Positions 13,216-22,554 of a stretch of 64,000 bases of DNA are shown here, in pieces. Source of the stretch: Pseudactinotalea sp. HY158 (lineage in GTDB: Bacteria; Actinomycetota; Actinomycetes; Actinomycetales; Beutenbergiaceae). Under the pieces are notes generated by a model. That model did no database searches. It saw only the letters and a program-made list of their open reading frames with translations, and had not been told where the DNA came from. The stretch covers positions 1 to 64,000 of the forward strand of contig NZ_CP045920.1 in NCBI RefSeq assembly GCF_009660225.1. Reading direction: 5' to 3'. How positions within the stretch are numbered: position 1 is the first letter of the stretch; the number at the start of each line of letters is the position of its first letter. The position numbers and the translations under genes are program-made.

Positions 13216-13271
13216 GTCGACATGTCGACCCTGCGACATCGAGGCGGGGCTCACGGATAGAATCTGTGTCG
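13216..13271 (+). promoter_or_regulatory. hsdR promoter region with perfect 14-bp palindrome
   Basis: TAGAAT at 13258-13263 is a near-consensus -10 element. The hsdR GTG start at 13271 is where transcription would begin, implying a leaderless mRNA. The perfect palindrome GTCGACATGTCGAC (13216-13229) sits just upstream of the -35 position and could be an operator. Confidence 0.5.
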
Positions 13272-16066
13272 TGACCGAGAGCGATGATGGGCGCCTGGCG
13301 GCGGAGCAACGTGCGCGGGTGCTGATCGATCGCCAGCTGGTTGCGTCGGGGTGGGCGGTGCAGGACCGCAGCGCGCTCAACCTCTTCGTTCCGCAGCGGG
13401 GTGTCGCAGTCCGAGAGGTCATCATGAAGCCGGGCCATGGGCGCGTCGACTATCTGCTGTACGTCGACAAGGATGTCGTCGGTGTGATCGAAGCGAAGCC
13501 GATGGGTACGCCGCTGTCTGGTGTCGAGTGGCAGTCCGCGATGTACGCCACCGGGCTCCCTGAGTATGTGCGTCGCAAGACACTCAACCCAGAGGGACGC
13601 CTGCCCTTCGTCTTCGAGGCGTCGGGCGCCGAGACCCATTTCACGAATGGTTTCGACCCGGCACCACGCGCCCGCCGCATCTTCGCGTTTCCCAGGCCCG
13701 AGTCCCTCGCAGCGACCGTCCGCGCCGCAACGGAGCATCCCGGTCAGGCTCCGACCTGGCGGGGCAAGGTGCGCAGCTTGCCTGCCCTGGACCCCGTGCC
13801 GCTGCGCCGAGCGCAGGTCGATGCGATCAACGGCATTGAACGGAGCCTCGTCGAGCAGCGCTTCGGGCGTTCGCTGGTGCAGATGGCTACCGGCGCGGGC
13901 AAGACCTATACCGCCGTCACGGAGGCATATCGACTCCTCAAGTGGGGTGGTTTCAAGCGCATCCTTTTCCTCGTGGATCGAAACAACCTCGCGGATCAGA
14001 CGATGGGAGAGTTCCAGAACTACCGCACGCCCGACGACGGCCGCCGTTTCACCGAGCTGTACAACGTGACGAAGCTCGCCAGGGGTGGGATGCCGGATTC
14101 GACGAAGGTCGCGATCTCGACGATCCAGCGTGTGTTCAAAGCGATCAAGAACGAGGACGTGCCCGAAGGTGACGACCAGGGTCTCGACGAGTTTCGTCCC
14201 GACGAACCCGTGACGGTCGGCTACAACCCCGAAATTCCGCCGGAGACCTTCGACCTAGTCATCGTCGACGAGGCACACCGTTCGATCTACGGGGTCTGGC
14301 GCGGGGTGCTCGAATACTTCGACGCGCACATCGTCGGGCTCACGGCCACGCCGGGGAAGCAGACCTTCGGCTTCTTCCAGCAGAACCTGGTCTCGGAGTA
14401 CACCTATCCACAGTCGGTTGCCGACGGCGTGAACGTCGACTTCGACATCTTCCGTATCCGGACCGAGATCACCACGAACGGTTCCACGATCGAGGCCGGA
14501 ACCTACGTTCCGACGGTCGATCGCAGCACCCGGGAGCAGAAGCTGATCCGGCTCGACGCCGATCTCGACTACACACCCGGCCAACTGGACCGGGCGGTGA
14601 CGTCGAAGCACCAGATCCGACTCGTGCTGGAAATCTTCCGCGACCGGCTCTTCACCGAGATCTTCCCGGGACGCCACACCGTGCCGAAGACGCTGATCTT
14701 CGCCAAGGACGACAACCACGCCGAGGAGATTGTGCAGACCGTGCGGGAAGTGTTCGGGAAGGGAAACGACTTCGCTGCGAAGATCACCTACTCGGCGAAA
14801 GACCCGAAGGGTCGTCTGAAGGCTTTCCGCACCAGTCCCGCCATGCGCATCGCAGTGAGCGTCGACATGATCGCGACCGGCACCGACGTCAAGCCGCTGG
14901 AATGCGTCATGTTCATGCGCGACGTGCGCAGCGGTCAATACTACGAGCAGATGAAGGGCCGCGGTGCCCGAACCATCGCACCGGCCGACCTCAAGGCGGT
15001 GACCGACGACGCCGATGCGAAGACGCGATTCGTGATCGTGGATGCCATCGGCGTGACCGAACACGACTTCGTCGAACCGCCCCTCAACCGTGAAAAGTCG
15101 ATCAGTCTGAAGAAGTTGCTCGACAAAGCCGCGGCGCTCACTCTCACCGAAGACGAGGTCGCCACACTGGCCGGCCGACTGGCGGCTCTCGATCGACAGC
15201 TGACTCCCGCCGAGCGGAACGAACTCGACGAAGTTGCCGGACTGCATGATGCAGAAGCATCGATGCATGACATCGTGCGGGCACTCGTAGCTGCAGTCGA
15301 CCCCGAGACCCAGGCCGGCGCCATTGCCGCAGAAACCGATCGCGCTCCCGCCGACGTGGTGCAAGTCCTTCTCGACACGGCCGTCGAACCGCTGGCCGCC
15401 AACCCCGAACTGCGCACGAGGATCATCGAACTGCGCCACGCGAAGGATCAGATCATCGACGAGGTGAGCCGCGACGAGGTGCTCGAAGCGTACGGGGTCG
15501 TGGACCCCGACAAGGCGAAGCACACGATCAACTCGTGGCGGGAGTACCTCGCCGAGCACCGTAACGAGATCAGCGCAATCGAGCTCATGTTGGAGGCAAA
15601 GGGGCGAGGCATCCGCTTCGACCAGATCCAGGAACTCGCCGACAGGATCGCACGTCCTCCGTACAACTGGACCGTCGATGTCATCTGGAACTCCTACCTC
15701 TCCCTCGGAATCGAGTACCAAGGCCAGGCCGAGAACCGCAACCGGCACGCGGCAACCGACCTGATCTCCCTGCTGCGGCTCGAGGCTGGAGTGGACGAGG
15801 TACTCGTGCCGTACGCCGATCAAGTCGAGGATCGCTACGAGAACTGGCTCCTCCGCCAAGAGCAGGCAGGAGCCACGTTCACCGAGACTCAGCGGTGGTG
15901 GCTCGACCGGATGATGCGGATCATCGCGTCCTCCGCGGGCATCGACGCCGACGACCTCGACAACGCGCCCTTCAACGAGCGCGGCGGCGTCGACGGCGCC
16001 CTCCGTGACCTCGGCGACAACGCCGGCGACCTCATCGAAGAACTCAACCGGGAGCTCGCCGCGTGA
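13271..16066 (+). CDS. hsdR: Type I restriction enzyme, R (endonuclease/translocase) subunit
   Basis: Motor and nuclease subunit that translocates and cleaves DNA unmodified at the HsdS target. The 931-aa protein has an N-terminal PD-(D/E)xK nuclease with VDYLLYVDKDVVGVIEAKP (about residues 58-77), Walker A ATGAGKT (about 206-212), DEAH box VIVDEAH (about 330-336) and helicase motif ATGTDVKPLECVMFMR near 535-550, then a long C-terminal HsdM-interaction region. It resembles the EcoEI-type R subunit. GTG 13271 is chosen because it follows the -10 by 7 nt; the open frame upstream has no family similarity. It overlaps hsdS by 4 nt. Confidence 0.93.
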   Translation: MTESDDGRLAAEQRARVLIDRQLVASGWAVQDRSALNLFVPQRGVAVREVIMKPGHGRVDYLLYVDKDVVGVIEAKPMGTPLSGVEWQSAMYATGLPEYVRRKTLNPEGRLPFVFEASGAETHFTNGFDPAPRARRIFAFPRPESLAATVRAATEHPGQAPTWRGKVRSLPALDPVPLRRAQVDAINGIERSLVEQRFGRSLVQMATGAGKTYTAVTEAYRLLKWGGFKRILFLVDRNNLADQTMGEFQNYRTPDDGRRFTELYNVTKLARGGMPDSTKVAISTIQRVFKAIKNEDVPEGDDQGLDEFRPDEPVTVGYNPEIPPETFDLVIVDEAHRSIYGVWRGVLEYFDAHIVGLTATPGKQTFGFFQQNLVSEYTYPQSVADGVNVDFDIFRIRTEITTNGSTIEAGTYVPTVDRSTREQKLIRLDADLDYTPGQLDRAVTSKHQIRLVLEIFRDRLFTEIFPGRHTVPKTLIFAKDDNHAEEIVQTVREVFGKGNDFAAKITYSAKDPKGRLKAFRTSPAMRIAVSVDMIATGTDVKPLECVMFMRDVRSGQYYEQMKGRGARTIAPADLKAVTDDADAKTRFVIVDAIGVTEHDFVEPPLNREKSISLKKLLDKAAALTLTEDEVATLAGRLAALDRQLTPAERNELDEVAGLHDAEASMHDIVRALVAAVDPETQAGAIAAETDRAPADVVQVLLDTAVEPLAANPELRTRIIELRHAKDQIIDEVSRDEVLEAYGVVDPDKAKHTINSWREYLAEHRNEISAIELMLEAKGRGIRFDQIQELADRIARPPYNWTVDVIWNSYLSLGIEYQGQAENRNRHAATDLISLLRLEAGVDEVLVPYADQVEDRYENWLLRQEQAGATFTETQRWWLDRMMRIIASSAGIDADDLDNAPFNERGGVDGALRDLGDNAGDLIEELNRELAA

Positions 16067-17241
16067 GCGAGGTCAGTTGGACTCGCGAACGAATCGGTGC
16101 GGTCCTGAAGGTTCGGTATGGCAAGGCGTTACCAAAGGACCAGCGGGACGACTCTGCGCCATTCCCAGTCCTCGGTTCTGCGGGGCGGATGACAGGTACC
16201 GCAGAGCCGCTCGCGTTCGATCCCGTCGTCATTATTGGCCGAAAGGGCAACGTCGGGCAGGTTCAGCTTGAGACGGCGGGCTGCTGGCCGATCGATACCA
16301 CCTACTACGCCGCGATTCCAGAGCGCCTGGATGAGCGCTTCCTGACTTGGCAACTGCGCTCCCTACCACTCGGGAAGCTTGATAGCTCAACGGCGACCCC
16401 CAGTCTTCGCCGAGAGGACCTCGAAGCGCAGGAGATCCTTGTCCCGCCGCTCGAGGAGCAGCGCCGGATCGTCGCGATCCTCGAAGACCACCTCTCTCAC
16501 CTCGATGCGGCCGATTCACAACTTGATGCCGCGGCAATGAGAATATCGGCTCTCAGCGCCCATGTGCTTGCCCACGCGTTGGCAGATGCGACCTGCGATG
16601 AGGTCCCGTTGACAAGTCTGCTCGGCCGCGATCTCGCCAACGGGCGCTCGGTGAAGACTTGCGAAGGCGGATTTCCGGTCCTTCGGCTTTCGGCACTCAC
16701 CGACGGCATGGTCGATCTTCGAGAGCGCAAGCCGGGCGCGTGGACAGCGGACGAGGCGGAGCGATTCCTTGTACATCAAGGCGACTTTCTCATCTCGCGG
16801 GGAAACGGAAGTCTGCATCTGGTAGGTCGAGGCGGGCTCGTTGCGGAGGACCCCGATCCTGTCGCCTTCCCAGATACGTTGATACGAGCGCGCCCGCGTG
16901 CTGACCTAGTCGACGCAGGATTTCTCGCGCTCGTGTGGAACTCGACGAGCGTCCGTCGCCAGATCGAGCAAGTTGCCAGGACAACTGCCGGAATCTATAA
17001 GGTCAACCAGAGAGATCTGGGTCGCGTTGTCGTCCCGGTTCCGTCATTGCCGGATCAGCGCCGTATCCTCGCCGAGGTCGCAGCGGGACGCGAGGCTCTC
17101 GGACGGCTCACACAGGCTACGGGTGCTGCACGTGAACGCTCCGGTGCTCTCCGCCGCTCCCTCCTGGCAGCTGCCTTCTCGGGTCGCCTCACGGGATCCT
17201 CGTCGGACATGTCAGTGGTCGAGGGGAGGGTTGAGGCATGA
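16063..17241 (+). CDS. hsdS: Type I restriction enzyme, S (specificity) subunit
   Basis: Target-recognition subunit shared by the methylase and the nuclease complex. The 392-aa protein has two target-recognition domains separated by the conserved segment VPPLEEQRRIVAILEDHLSH (about residues 127-146). A second copy of that spacer, VPVPSLPDQRRILAEVAAGR (about 324-343), ends the second half, giving the usual two-fold pseudo-symmetry. It starts at GTG 16063 overlapping the hsdR stop, and its own stop overlaps the next ATG. Recognition sequence cannot be predicted from sequence alone. Confidence 0.92.
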   Translation: MSEVSWTRERIGAVLKVRYGKALPKDQRDDSAPFPVLGSAGRMTGTAEPLAFDPVVIIGRKGNVGQVQLETAGCWPIDTTYYAAIPERLDERFLTWQLRSLPLGKLDSSTATPSLRREDLEAQEILVPPLEEQRRIVAILEDHLSHLDAADSQLDAAAMRISALSAHVLAHALADATCDEVPLTSLLGRDLANGRSVKTCEGGFPVLRLSALTDGMVDLRERKPGAWTADEAERFLVHQGDFLISRGNGSLHLVGRGGLVAEDPDPVAFPDTLIRARPRADLVDAGFLALVWNSTSVRRQIEQVARTTAGIYKVNQRDLGRVVVPVPSLPDQRRILAEVAAGREALGRLTQATGAARERSGALRRSLLAAAFSGRLTGSSSDMSVVEGRVEA

Positions 17242-18140
17242 ACGGCAAGCAGGTCAAGCTCTTCCTCGTAGACGGCACTCGCGGTGGTTTGACGGCGGCG
17301 GAGATCACGAATTGGACGGGCAGCGTGCTCTCCGCGCGCCGTTCCGACCTCGCCGAGCTCCTGCGGCGTGAGGAGGCCGAGCGCACCGGCGCGTACCTGT
17401 TGCTCGGTGAGGACGAAGACGCGGTCGGTGATACACGCTGCTATGTCGGCGAGGCCGATGTCGTGGCGACGCGACTCCGCGCTCACGTCAAGGAGAAGTC
17501 GTTCTGGAACCAGGCGGTGCTCATCACCTCGAAGGACACGAACCTCACGAAATCGCACGTGCGCTACCTGGAGTCGCGATTGATCGAGCTCGCCCAGCAG
17601 GCCGGTCGCGTCACGCTGGAGAACGGTACGGCACCGCCGAGGCCCCGACTGCCCGAGGCCGACGTGTCTGACATGGAGTACTTCCTCGGTGAGCTGCAGA
17701 TCGTGCTTCCCGTGCTCGGGGTGAACGTCATCCGTGTGCGCCCCGCGATGTCGCAAGTTATCGCCTCGTCAACCTCAGAGTCACCGGTGTTCACGTTGAC
17801 GAACAAGCACAGGACCGTTGACGCCCGCGCTCAGCAGATCGACGGCGAGTTCATCATGCTCAGCGGGTCCGTCGTCGTCCCCACGTGGCACGGTGTGGGG
17901 CATGCTCGTAGTACCCAGAAGGCATACGCGAGCTACCGCGCCCAGCACGAGGGCTTGGTCGCCGATGGTTCCATCGTCGTTGAGGGGGGTGCTGCTCGCA
18001 CGATGCGCGACATCGTCTTCGGTTCACCCTCGACGGCGGGAGCGGTAGCGCTCGGCCGGTCGTGCAACGGGCGCGTCGAGTGGGCCAGTAGCGAGGGGTC
18101 GTTCGGTGCGTGGGAGAGCCGCGGGGTCGAGGATGATTGA
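17238..18140 (+). CDS. GIY-YIG nuclease-like protein with C-terminal DUF4357-type domain
   Basis: A 300-aa protein coupled to hsdS by a 4-nt overlap. The GIY-YIG-like core spans about residues 52-125: AYLLLGEDED then TRCYVGEADVVATRLRAH, FWNQAVLITSKDTNLTKSHV and the glutamate-bearing RYLESRLIELA. The second half (about 210-300) resembles the DUF4357 domain, with MLSGSVVVP, FGSPSTAGAVALGRSCNGRVEW and a final WESRG. Such proteins often accompany type I and other restriction systems. Whether it cleaves DNA, and whether it adds to restriction, is inferred from context only. Confidence 0.75.
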   Translation: MNGKQVKLFLVDGTRGGLTAAEITNWTGSVLSARRSDLAELLRREEAERTGAYLLLGEDEDAVGDTRCYVGEADVVATRLRAHVKEKSFWNQAVLITSKDTNLTKSHVRYLESRLIELAQQAGRVTLENGTAPPRPRLPEADVSDMEYFLGELQIVLPVLGVNVIRVRPAMSQVIASSTSESPVFTLTNKHRTVDARAQQIDGEFIMLSGSVVVPTWHGVGHARSTQKAYASYRAQHEGLVADGSIVVEGGAARTMRDIVFGSPSTAGAVALGRSCNGRVEWASSEGSFGAWESRGVEDD

Positions 18141-18239
18141 ACCTCGAGGCACTTGGTCAACGACCCGGGGCGGGGTTACACTCGGGTCAACAGTTCAGCC
18201 CGCCCAGTCTCCTGGTGTGGGCTGGATCTCTGTTCGGGG

Positions 18240-19214
18240 ATGGTTCGAGTGACGCGCCGTGTCAAGCCGTACGGCTCGCCCGATGAGCACCTTGCCAAGC
18301 TGGAGCAGCGCGGCATGACGCTCGAGCGTGAGTTCGCGGCGCAGTGGCTGGGGAGCGTCGGCTACTACCGGCTCAGCGGCTACTGGTATCCGTGCCGCGT
18401 CCTGAATGGAAGCCGACGCGGCGACTCCTTCGAGGCGGGCACGTCCTTTGCCGACGTGGTTGCCCTGTACGAGTTCGACCGGAAGCTCCGGACGCTCGTC
18501 CATGACGGCGTAGAGCGGGTCGAGGTGATGCTCCGCACGCGGCTCAACGAGTCCGTCGGTGCGTATGGTGCTTTGGCGTACCTCGACCGAGCGCACTTTC
18601 GCCCCACGTTCGATCACGCGGCATGGCTGGATACCGTGCAGAGGCGCGTCGCTCGTTCGCGCCGCCGCAACGATGCCGTGCGACATCATGATGAGCACTA
18701 CGGTGGGCGGTTACCGATCTGGGTACTTTCGGAGGTGCTCGACTTCGCGGACGTGTCCCGCCTCTATGAGGGGTTGCCCGCGAGAGTGCAATGGGAGATC
18801 GCGGAGCAATTCGGCGTGCAGATCGACCTTGGCGCGCTGAGCAAGAGTCAGGCCGACCGGGCCAAGAAGAACCATCCACTCGTGCGCTGGTTCGAGCAAC
18901 TGGCGATCGTGCGTAATACGAGTGCACATCATGCGCGGCTGTGGAACCGATCCTTCGCGCCGGCCAGCACCGCGGCACTGAGGACGGTTCCAGCCCTCGT
19001 CTCCCTCCCCGACGGGCAAAGCGAGCGGGTCTACGGTGCGCTGTGCGTCATGGGTCTCCTGCTCGAAGCCGCTTCGCCGGGTACTACGTGGCGCGCCAAG
19101 GTCCGGGAGCTTGTCGATACATCGTTCGCTCAACTCCATGGTCGTCACGTCGGAGAGATGGGCTTCCCCGAAGCATGGTGTGACGATCCGTTCTGGTCGA
19201 GGAGGCCGCAATGA
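18240..19214 (+). CDS. Abi_2 family (AbiD/AbiF-like) abortive infection protein
   Basis: A 324-aa member of the Abi_2 family, whose lactococcal members AbiD and AbiF abort phage infection. The N-terminal motif HLAKLEQRGM then AAQWLGSVGYYRLSGYWYP (about residues 16-45), FDRKLRTLVHDGVERVEVMLR (about 80-100) and the C-terminal RNTSAHHARLWNR (about 225-237, an R-N-xxxHxx motif) are all family hallmarks. ATG 18240 is preferred to upstream GTG 18153. A weak promoter (TTGGTC/TACACT near 18152-18182) may give separate expression. The stop overlaps hsdM by ATGA, so the gene is embedded in the restriction operon. Confidence 0.85.
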   Translation: MVRVTRRVKPYGSPDEHLAKLEQRGMTLEREFAAQWLGSVGYYRLSGYWYPCRVLNGSRRGDSFEAGTSFADVVALYEFDRKLRTLVHDGVERVEVMLRTRLNESVGAYGALAYLDRAHFRPTFDHAAWLDTVQRRVARSRRRNDAVRHHDEHYGGRLPIWVLSEVLDFADVSRLYEGLPARVQWEIAEQFGVQIDLGALSKSQADRAKKNHPLVRWFEQLAIVRNTSAHHARLWNRSFAPASTAALRTVPALVSLPDGQSERVYGALCVMGLLLEAASPGTTWRAKVRELVDTSFAQLHGRHVGEMGFPEAWCDDPFWSRRPQ

Positions 19215-20689
19215 CCGATTCCCGTCGTCTGGTCGATAAACTCGACTCGTTCCGGAACCTGCTACGTGACGACGGGGTGGGGGTGCTCGACTACATCGAG
19301 CAGCTCACCTACCTGCTGTTCCTCAAGATGGCGCACGAGCGTGCGACGAGGAAGCTCAAGCCGCAGCAGATCGTGCCGCACGAGTACTCGTGGCAGCGGC
19401 TTCTCGACGCGGAGGGGGTGGCGCTGGAGTTCGAGTACACGCGCATCCTGGTCGGCCTTGCTCAGCAGCCGGGAACTCTCGGAGTCATCTTCCGCAAGGC
19501 CCAGAACCGCATCCAAGACCCGGCGAAACTCAAGCGCCTCATCGTTGACCTGATCGATAAGGAGCAGTGGTCCGCCTCCGGAACCGATCTCAAGGGTGAC
19601 GCCTATGAGCAGCTTCTCGCAAAGGGTGCCTCTGACAAGGGCTCGGGGGCCGGCCAGTACTTCACCCCTCGCGATCTGATCCAGGCAATCGTCGACGTCA
19701 TCCAGCCGTCGGCCGACGACTCGGTGATCGACCCCGCGTGCGGCACCGGCGGCTTCCTCCTCGTCGCCCATGACTATGCATCGAGCCACGCCGAGCGGCT
19801 GACGCCGATCCAACGTGATCGCCTGCGCGACGACTTCGCTCACGGCACAGAACTCGTGGACGGTACTGCACGGCTCGCCGCGATGAATCTCCTACTTCAC
19901 GGCATCGGTACGCCCGACGGAGACTCACTGATCGACGTGCGCGATGCGCTCATCGCCGACCCTGGCAACCGCTACAGCGTGGTGCTCTCCAATCCACCCT
20001 TCGGGCGGAAGTCGTCGATGACGATGGTCGGTGCCGATGGACGCGAGTCCAAGGAAGACACCGAGATCGAACGGGCTGATTTCGTCACCACCACCTCGAA
20101 TAAGCAACTCAACTTCCTGCAGCACATCATGACGATCCTCGACATCAACGGGCGCGCCGCCGTCGTGCTCCCCGACAACGTGCTGTTCGAAGGTGGGTCA
20201 GGTGAAGTGCTGCGACGCAAGCTCCTCAATGACTTCGACCTGCATACCATCCTCCGTCTCCCGACCGGCGTCTTCTATGCCCAAGGTGTCAAGGCGAATG
20301 TGCTGTTCTTCGACAAGAGGCCCGCGAGTGAGACTCCCTGGACTCGGAAGCTCTGGGTGTACGATCTGCGCACGAACCAGCACTTCACTCTCAAGCAGAA
20401 CCCGCTGCGCAGAGCCCATCTGAACGAGTTCGTCGAGTCGTACCTGGCAGGCTCATCACGCGACGCGCGCCTGGAATCAGAATGCTGGAAGTCGTTCGAG
20501 TACGGCGAATTGATCGCCCGCGACAAGGTCAACCTCGACATCACCTGGCTGCGCGATGACTCCCCCGACGATCTTGACTCGCTGCCTGCCCCCGACGTCA
20601 TCGCCCGCGAAATCGTCGAAGACCTTACTGCTGCCCTCGCTGAGTTCGAAGCGGTTGCCGCGGCCTTGGAATCTTCTTCCGCAGATTAG
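19211..20689 (+). CDS. hsdM: Type I restriction enzyme, M (adenine methyltransferase) subunit
   Basis: N6-adenine methylase subunit that protects the host and forms the core of the restriction complex. The 492-aa protein has the HsdM N-terminal helical domain (about residues 5-130), the AdoMet motif I DPACGTGGF (about 174-182) and the catalytic motif IV NPPF (about 261-264). It is coupled to the abi gene by a 4-nt overlap and lies last in the operon, after R and S; M-S-R or R-M-S orders are more common. Confidence 0.94.
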   Translation: MTDSRRLVDKLDSFRNLLRDDGVGVLDYIEQLTYLLFLKMAHERATRKLKPQQIVPHEYSWQRLLDAEGVALEFEYTRILVGLAQQPGTLGVIFRKAQNRIQDPAKLKRLIVDLIDKEQWSASGTDLKGDAYEQLLAKGASDKGSGAGQYFTPRDLIQAIVDVIQPSADDSVIDPACGTGGFLLVAHDYASSHAERLTPIQRDRLRDDFAHGTELVDGTARLAAMNLLLHGIGTPDGDSLIDVRDALIADPGNRYSVVLSNPPFGRKSSMTMVGADGRESKEDTEIERADFVTTTSNKQLNFLQHIMTILDINGRAAVVLPDNVLFEGGSGEVLRRKLLNDFDLHTILRLPTGVFYAQGVKANVLFFDKRPASETPWTRKLWVYDLRTNQHFTLKQNPLRRAHLNEFVESYLAGSSRDARLESECWKSFEYGELIARDKVNLDITWLRDDSPDDLDSLPAPDVIAREIVEDLTAALAEFEAVAAALESSSAD

Positions 20690-20764
20690 GCCAGGAGGGC
20701 TGGATCGAGTCGCCCAACGAAGGGAAACGGCGATGGTGGCGGATTACCGCTTCCACCCCGCCGC

Positions 20765-21217
20765 CTATTGAGAGTTCAGGAAATCTCGCCTGAACGCGTT
20801 GATGAAGTACCCGTATTCGTCGAAATCGAGTGCCAGCGGTCTCATGAGATTGAACAATTCAGCCCCGGTTCCCTGGAGCCGCAGCTGCGACGGATTGATG
20901 TCGGCAACTCCAAGTATGTAGCTCGCTCCAGAGTCCGCCACCAGATCGAGTCTTACCAGTTGATAGAGCTCGAAAAGAACGCCGACCTGGAGCGGTTCAA
21001 GAGCTTCCCCGCCTCGGAAGTCTCTTGCTCTCACCATGTTTGATAGCTCACCACTGCCGATGATGAAGATGCCAGTGAGCTGTCTGTAGGTCAGCGACTC
21101 CATGAGCGACAAGATGTAGTTGGCGTGTCCAGAGTCAAGATCATTCCGGAACACCACGTTGGTGTAGAAGTTCGCGAGAAGCGCTACCTTGCGCTCTTCA
21201 AAAGCCTTCCGCGCGGC
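20765..21217 (-). pseudogene. Unknown protein, C-terminal half (gene split by ISL3-type element)
   Basis: The last 150 codons of a minus-strand gene, beginning AARKAFEERKVALLANFYTN and ending FRRDFLNSQ. It is exactly in frame with the N-terminal half at 24290-24664: deleting 21218-24289 joins EGAFL to AARKAFEERK and leaves a 275-aa protein. The half is soluble and alpha-helical by appearance, with HANYILSLMESLTYRQLTGIF in the middle. I do not recognise the family. The apparent upstream extension of this frame lies inside the IS and is not part of the gene. Confidence 0.75.
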
Positions 21218-21225
21218 GAGAAAGG
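21218..21225. repeat. 8-bp target-site duplication, left copy (GAGAAAGG)
   Basis: GAGAAAGG abuts the left end GGCTCTTCACAG of the ISL3-type element and recurs at 24290-24297 next to the right end. An 8-bp duplication is the ISL3-family size. Confidence 0.9.
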
Positions 21226-21335
21226 GGCTCTTCACAGTTGAGGGTGTAGAGGTCGTGGGCGCGTCGCTCGTCGGATAGGGGTCGAGGTCCTCCGATGATG
21301 GGGGTTCTGACACTGCCCACCGGGAAGACCTCGAC

Positions 21336-22554
21336 GTGCCTGACGCTACCTTCACTCGCCCTGACTTGACCACATTCGCTCGGCTGGATGGCCTCGGCCT
21401 GGAGGTCCTCGGCCAGCGGCTGGACCCTGGCCGGGCGGTGCTCGCCTGCCGGGTCGCGACCCCTGATGACTGGTGCCGGCGGTGCGGCTGCGAGGGATCG
21501 GCTCGTGACACTGTGGTGCGGCGCCTGGCGCACGTGCCGCTGGGCTGGCGCCCGACCACACTGGAGATCAGGGTGCGCCGGTACCGGTGCAGCGGGTGTG
21601 GTCATGTCTGGCGTCAGGACACCAGCGCCGCGGCCGAACCGCGCGGGCGGCTCTCCCGCGGCGCGCTGCGGTGGGCTCTGGAGGCGATCGTGTGTCAGCA
21701 CCTGACCGTGGCCCGCGTCGCCGAGGGCCTGGCCGTCTCGTGGAACACCGCCAACGACGCGATCCTGGCCGAAGGGCGGCGCGTCCTGATCAGTGACCCG
21801 CACCGGTTCGACGGGGTCCGGGTCCTCGGGGTCGACGAACACGTATGGCGCCACACCCGCCGCGGAGACAAGTACGTGACCGTGATCATCGACCTGACGC
21901 CCATACGCGAGGGCACCGGGCCCGCCCGCCTGCTGGACATGGTCGAGGGACGCTCCAAGGCGGCGTTCAAGCAGTGGCTCGCCGATCGTCCCGAGTCCTG
22001 GCGGGCAGGCCTGGAGGTGGTGGCTATGGACGGCTTTACCGGCTTCAAGACGGCCACCGCCGAGGAGGTACCCGGCGCGGTAGCCGTCATGGATCCGTTC
22101 CACGTCGTCCGTCTAGCCGGTGACGCCCTCGATGAGGCCCGTCGCCGGGTACAGCAGGACACCTGTGGGCACCGTGGCCGCACCGGCGACCCGCTCTATG
22201 GCGCCCGCCGCACCCTGCACACCGGCGCCGACCTGCTCACCCAGAAGCAGACCCGCCGCATCGAGGCCCTCTTCGCCGACGAGGCTCACATCGAGGTCGA
22301 GGCGACCTGGGGCGTCTACCAGCGCATGGTCGCCGCCTACCGCGACCCCGACAGGACACGAGGGCGGCAGATGATGTCCGGCCTGATCGACTCCCTGGCC
22401 CACGGCGTTCCCGCCGCCCTGAGCGAACTACGCAGACTCGGCCGCACCCTGACACGCCGCGCCGGCGACGTCCTGGCCTACTTCGACCGGCCCGGCACTT
22501 CCAACGGCCCCACTGAGGCGATCAACGGCCGGCTCGAACACCTCCGCGGCTCAG
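21336..22554 (+). pseudogene. ISL3-family transposase, 5' part, disrupted by nested IS
   Basis: From GTG 21336 the product has an N-terminal zinc finger (WCRRCGCEG ... YRCSGCGHVW), a helix-turn-helix, and the DDE core VLGVDEHVWRH and VVAMDGFTGFK through TSNGPTEAINGRLEHLRGSA. At 22554 the frame enters the IS1380-type element. Its missing tail, LGFRNLTNYVARSLLEAGGF and then RPQLHPGL with TGA, is found in frame at 24195-24283. The transposase is therefore inactive now but would be intact after loss of the inner element. Confidence 0.92.
22550..22554. repeat. 5-bp target-site duplication of inner IS (CTCAG), left copy
   Basis: CTCAG precedes the left end CCTGGATCCACCG of the IS1380-type element; the second copy is at 24190-24194, after the right end CGGTGGATCCAGG. 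Confidence 0.85.
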
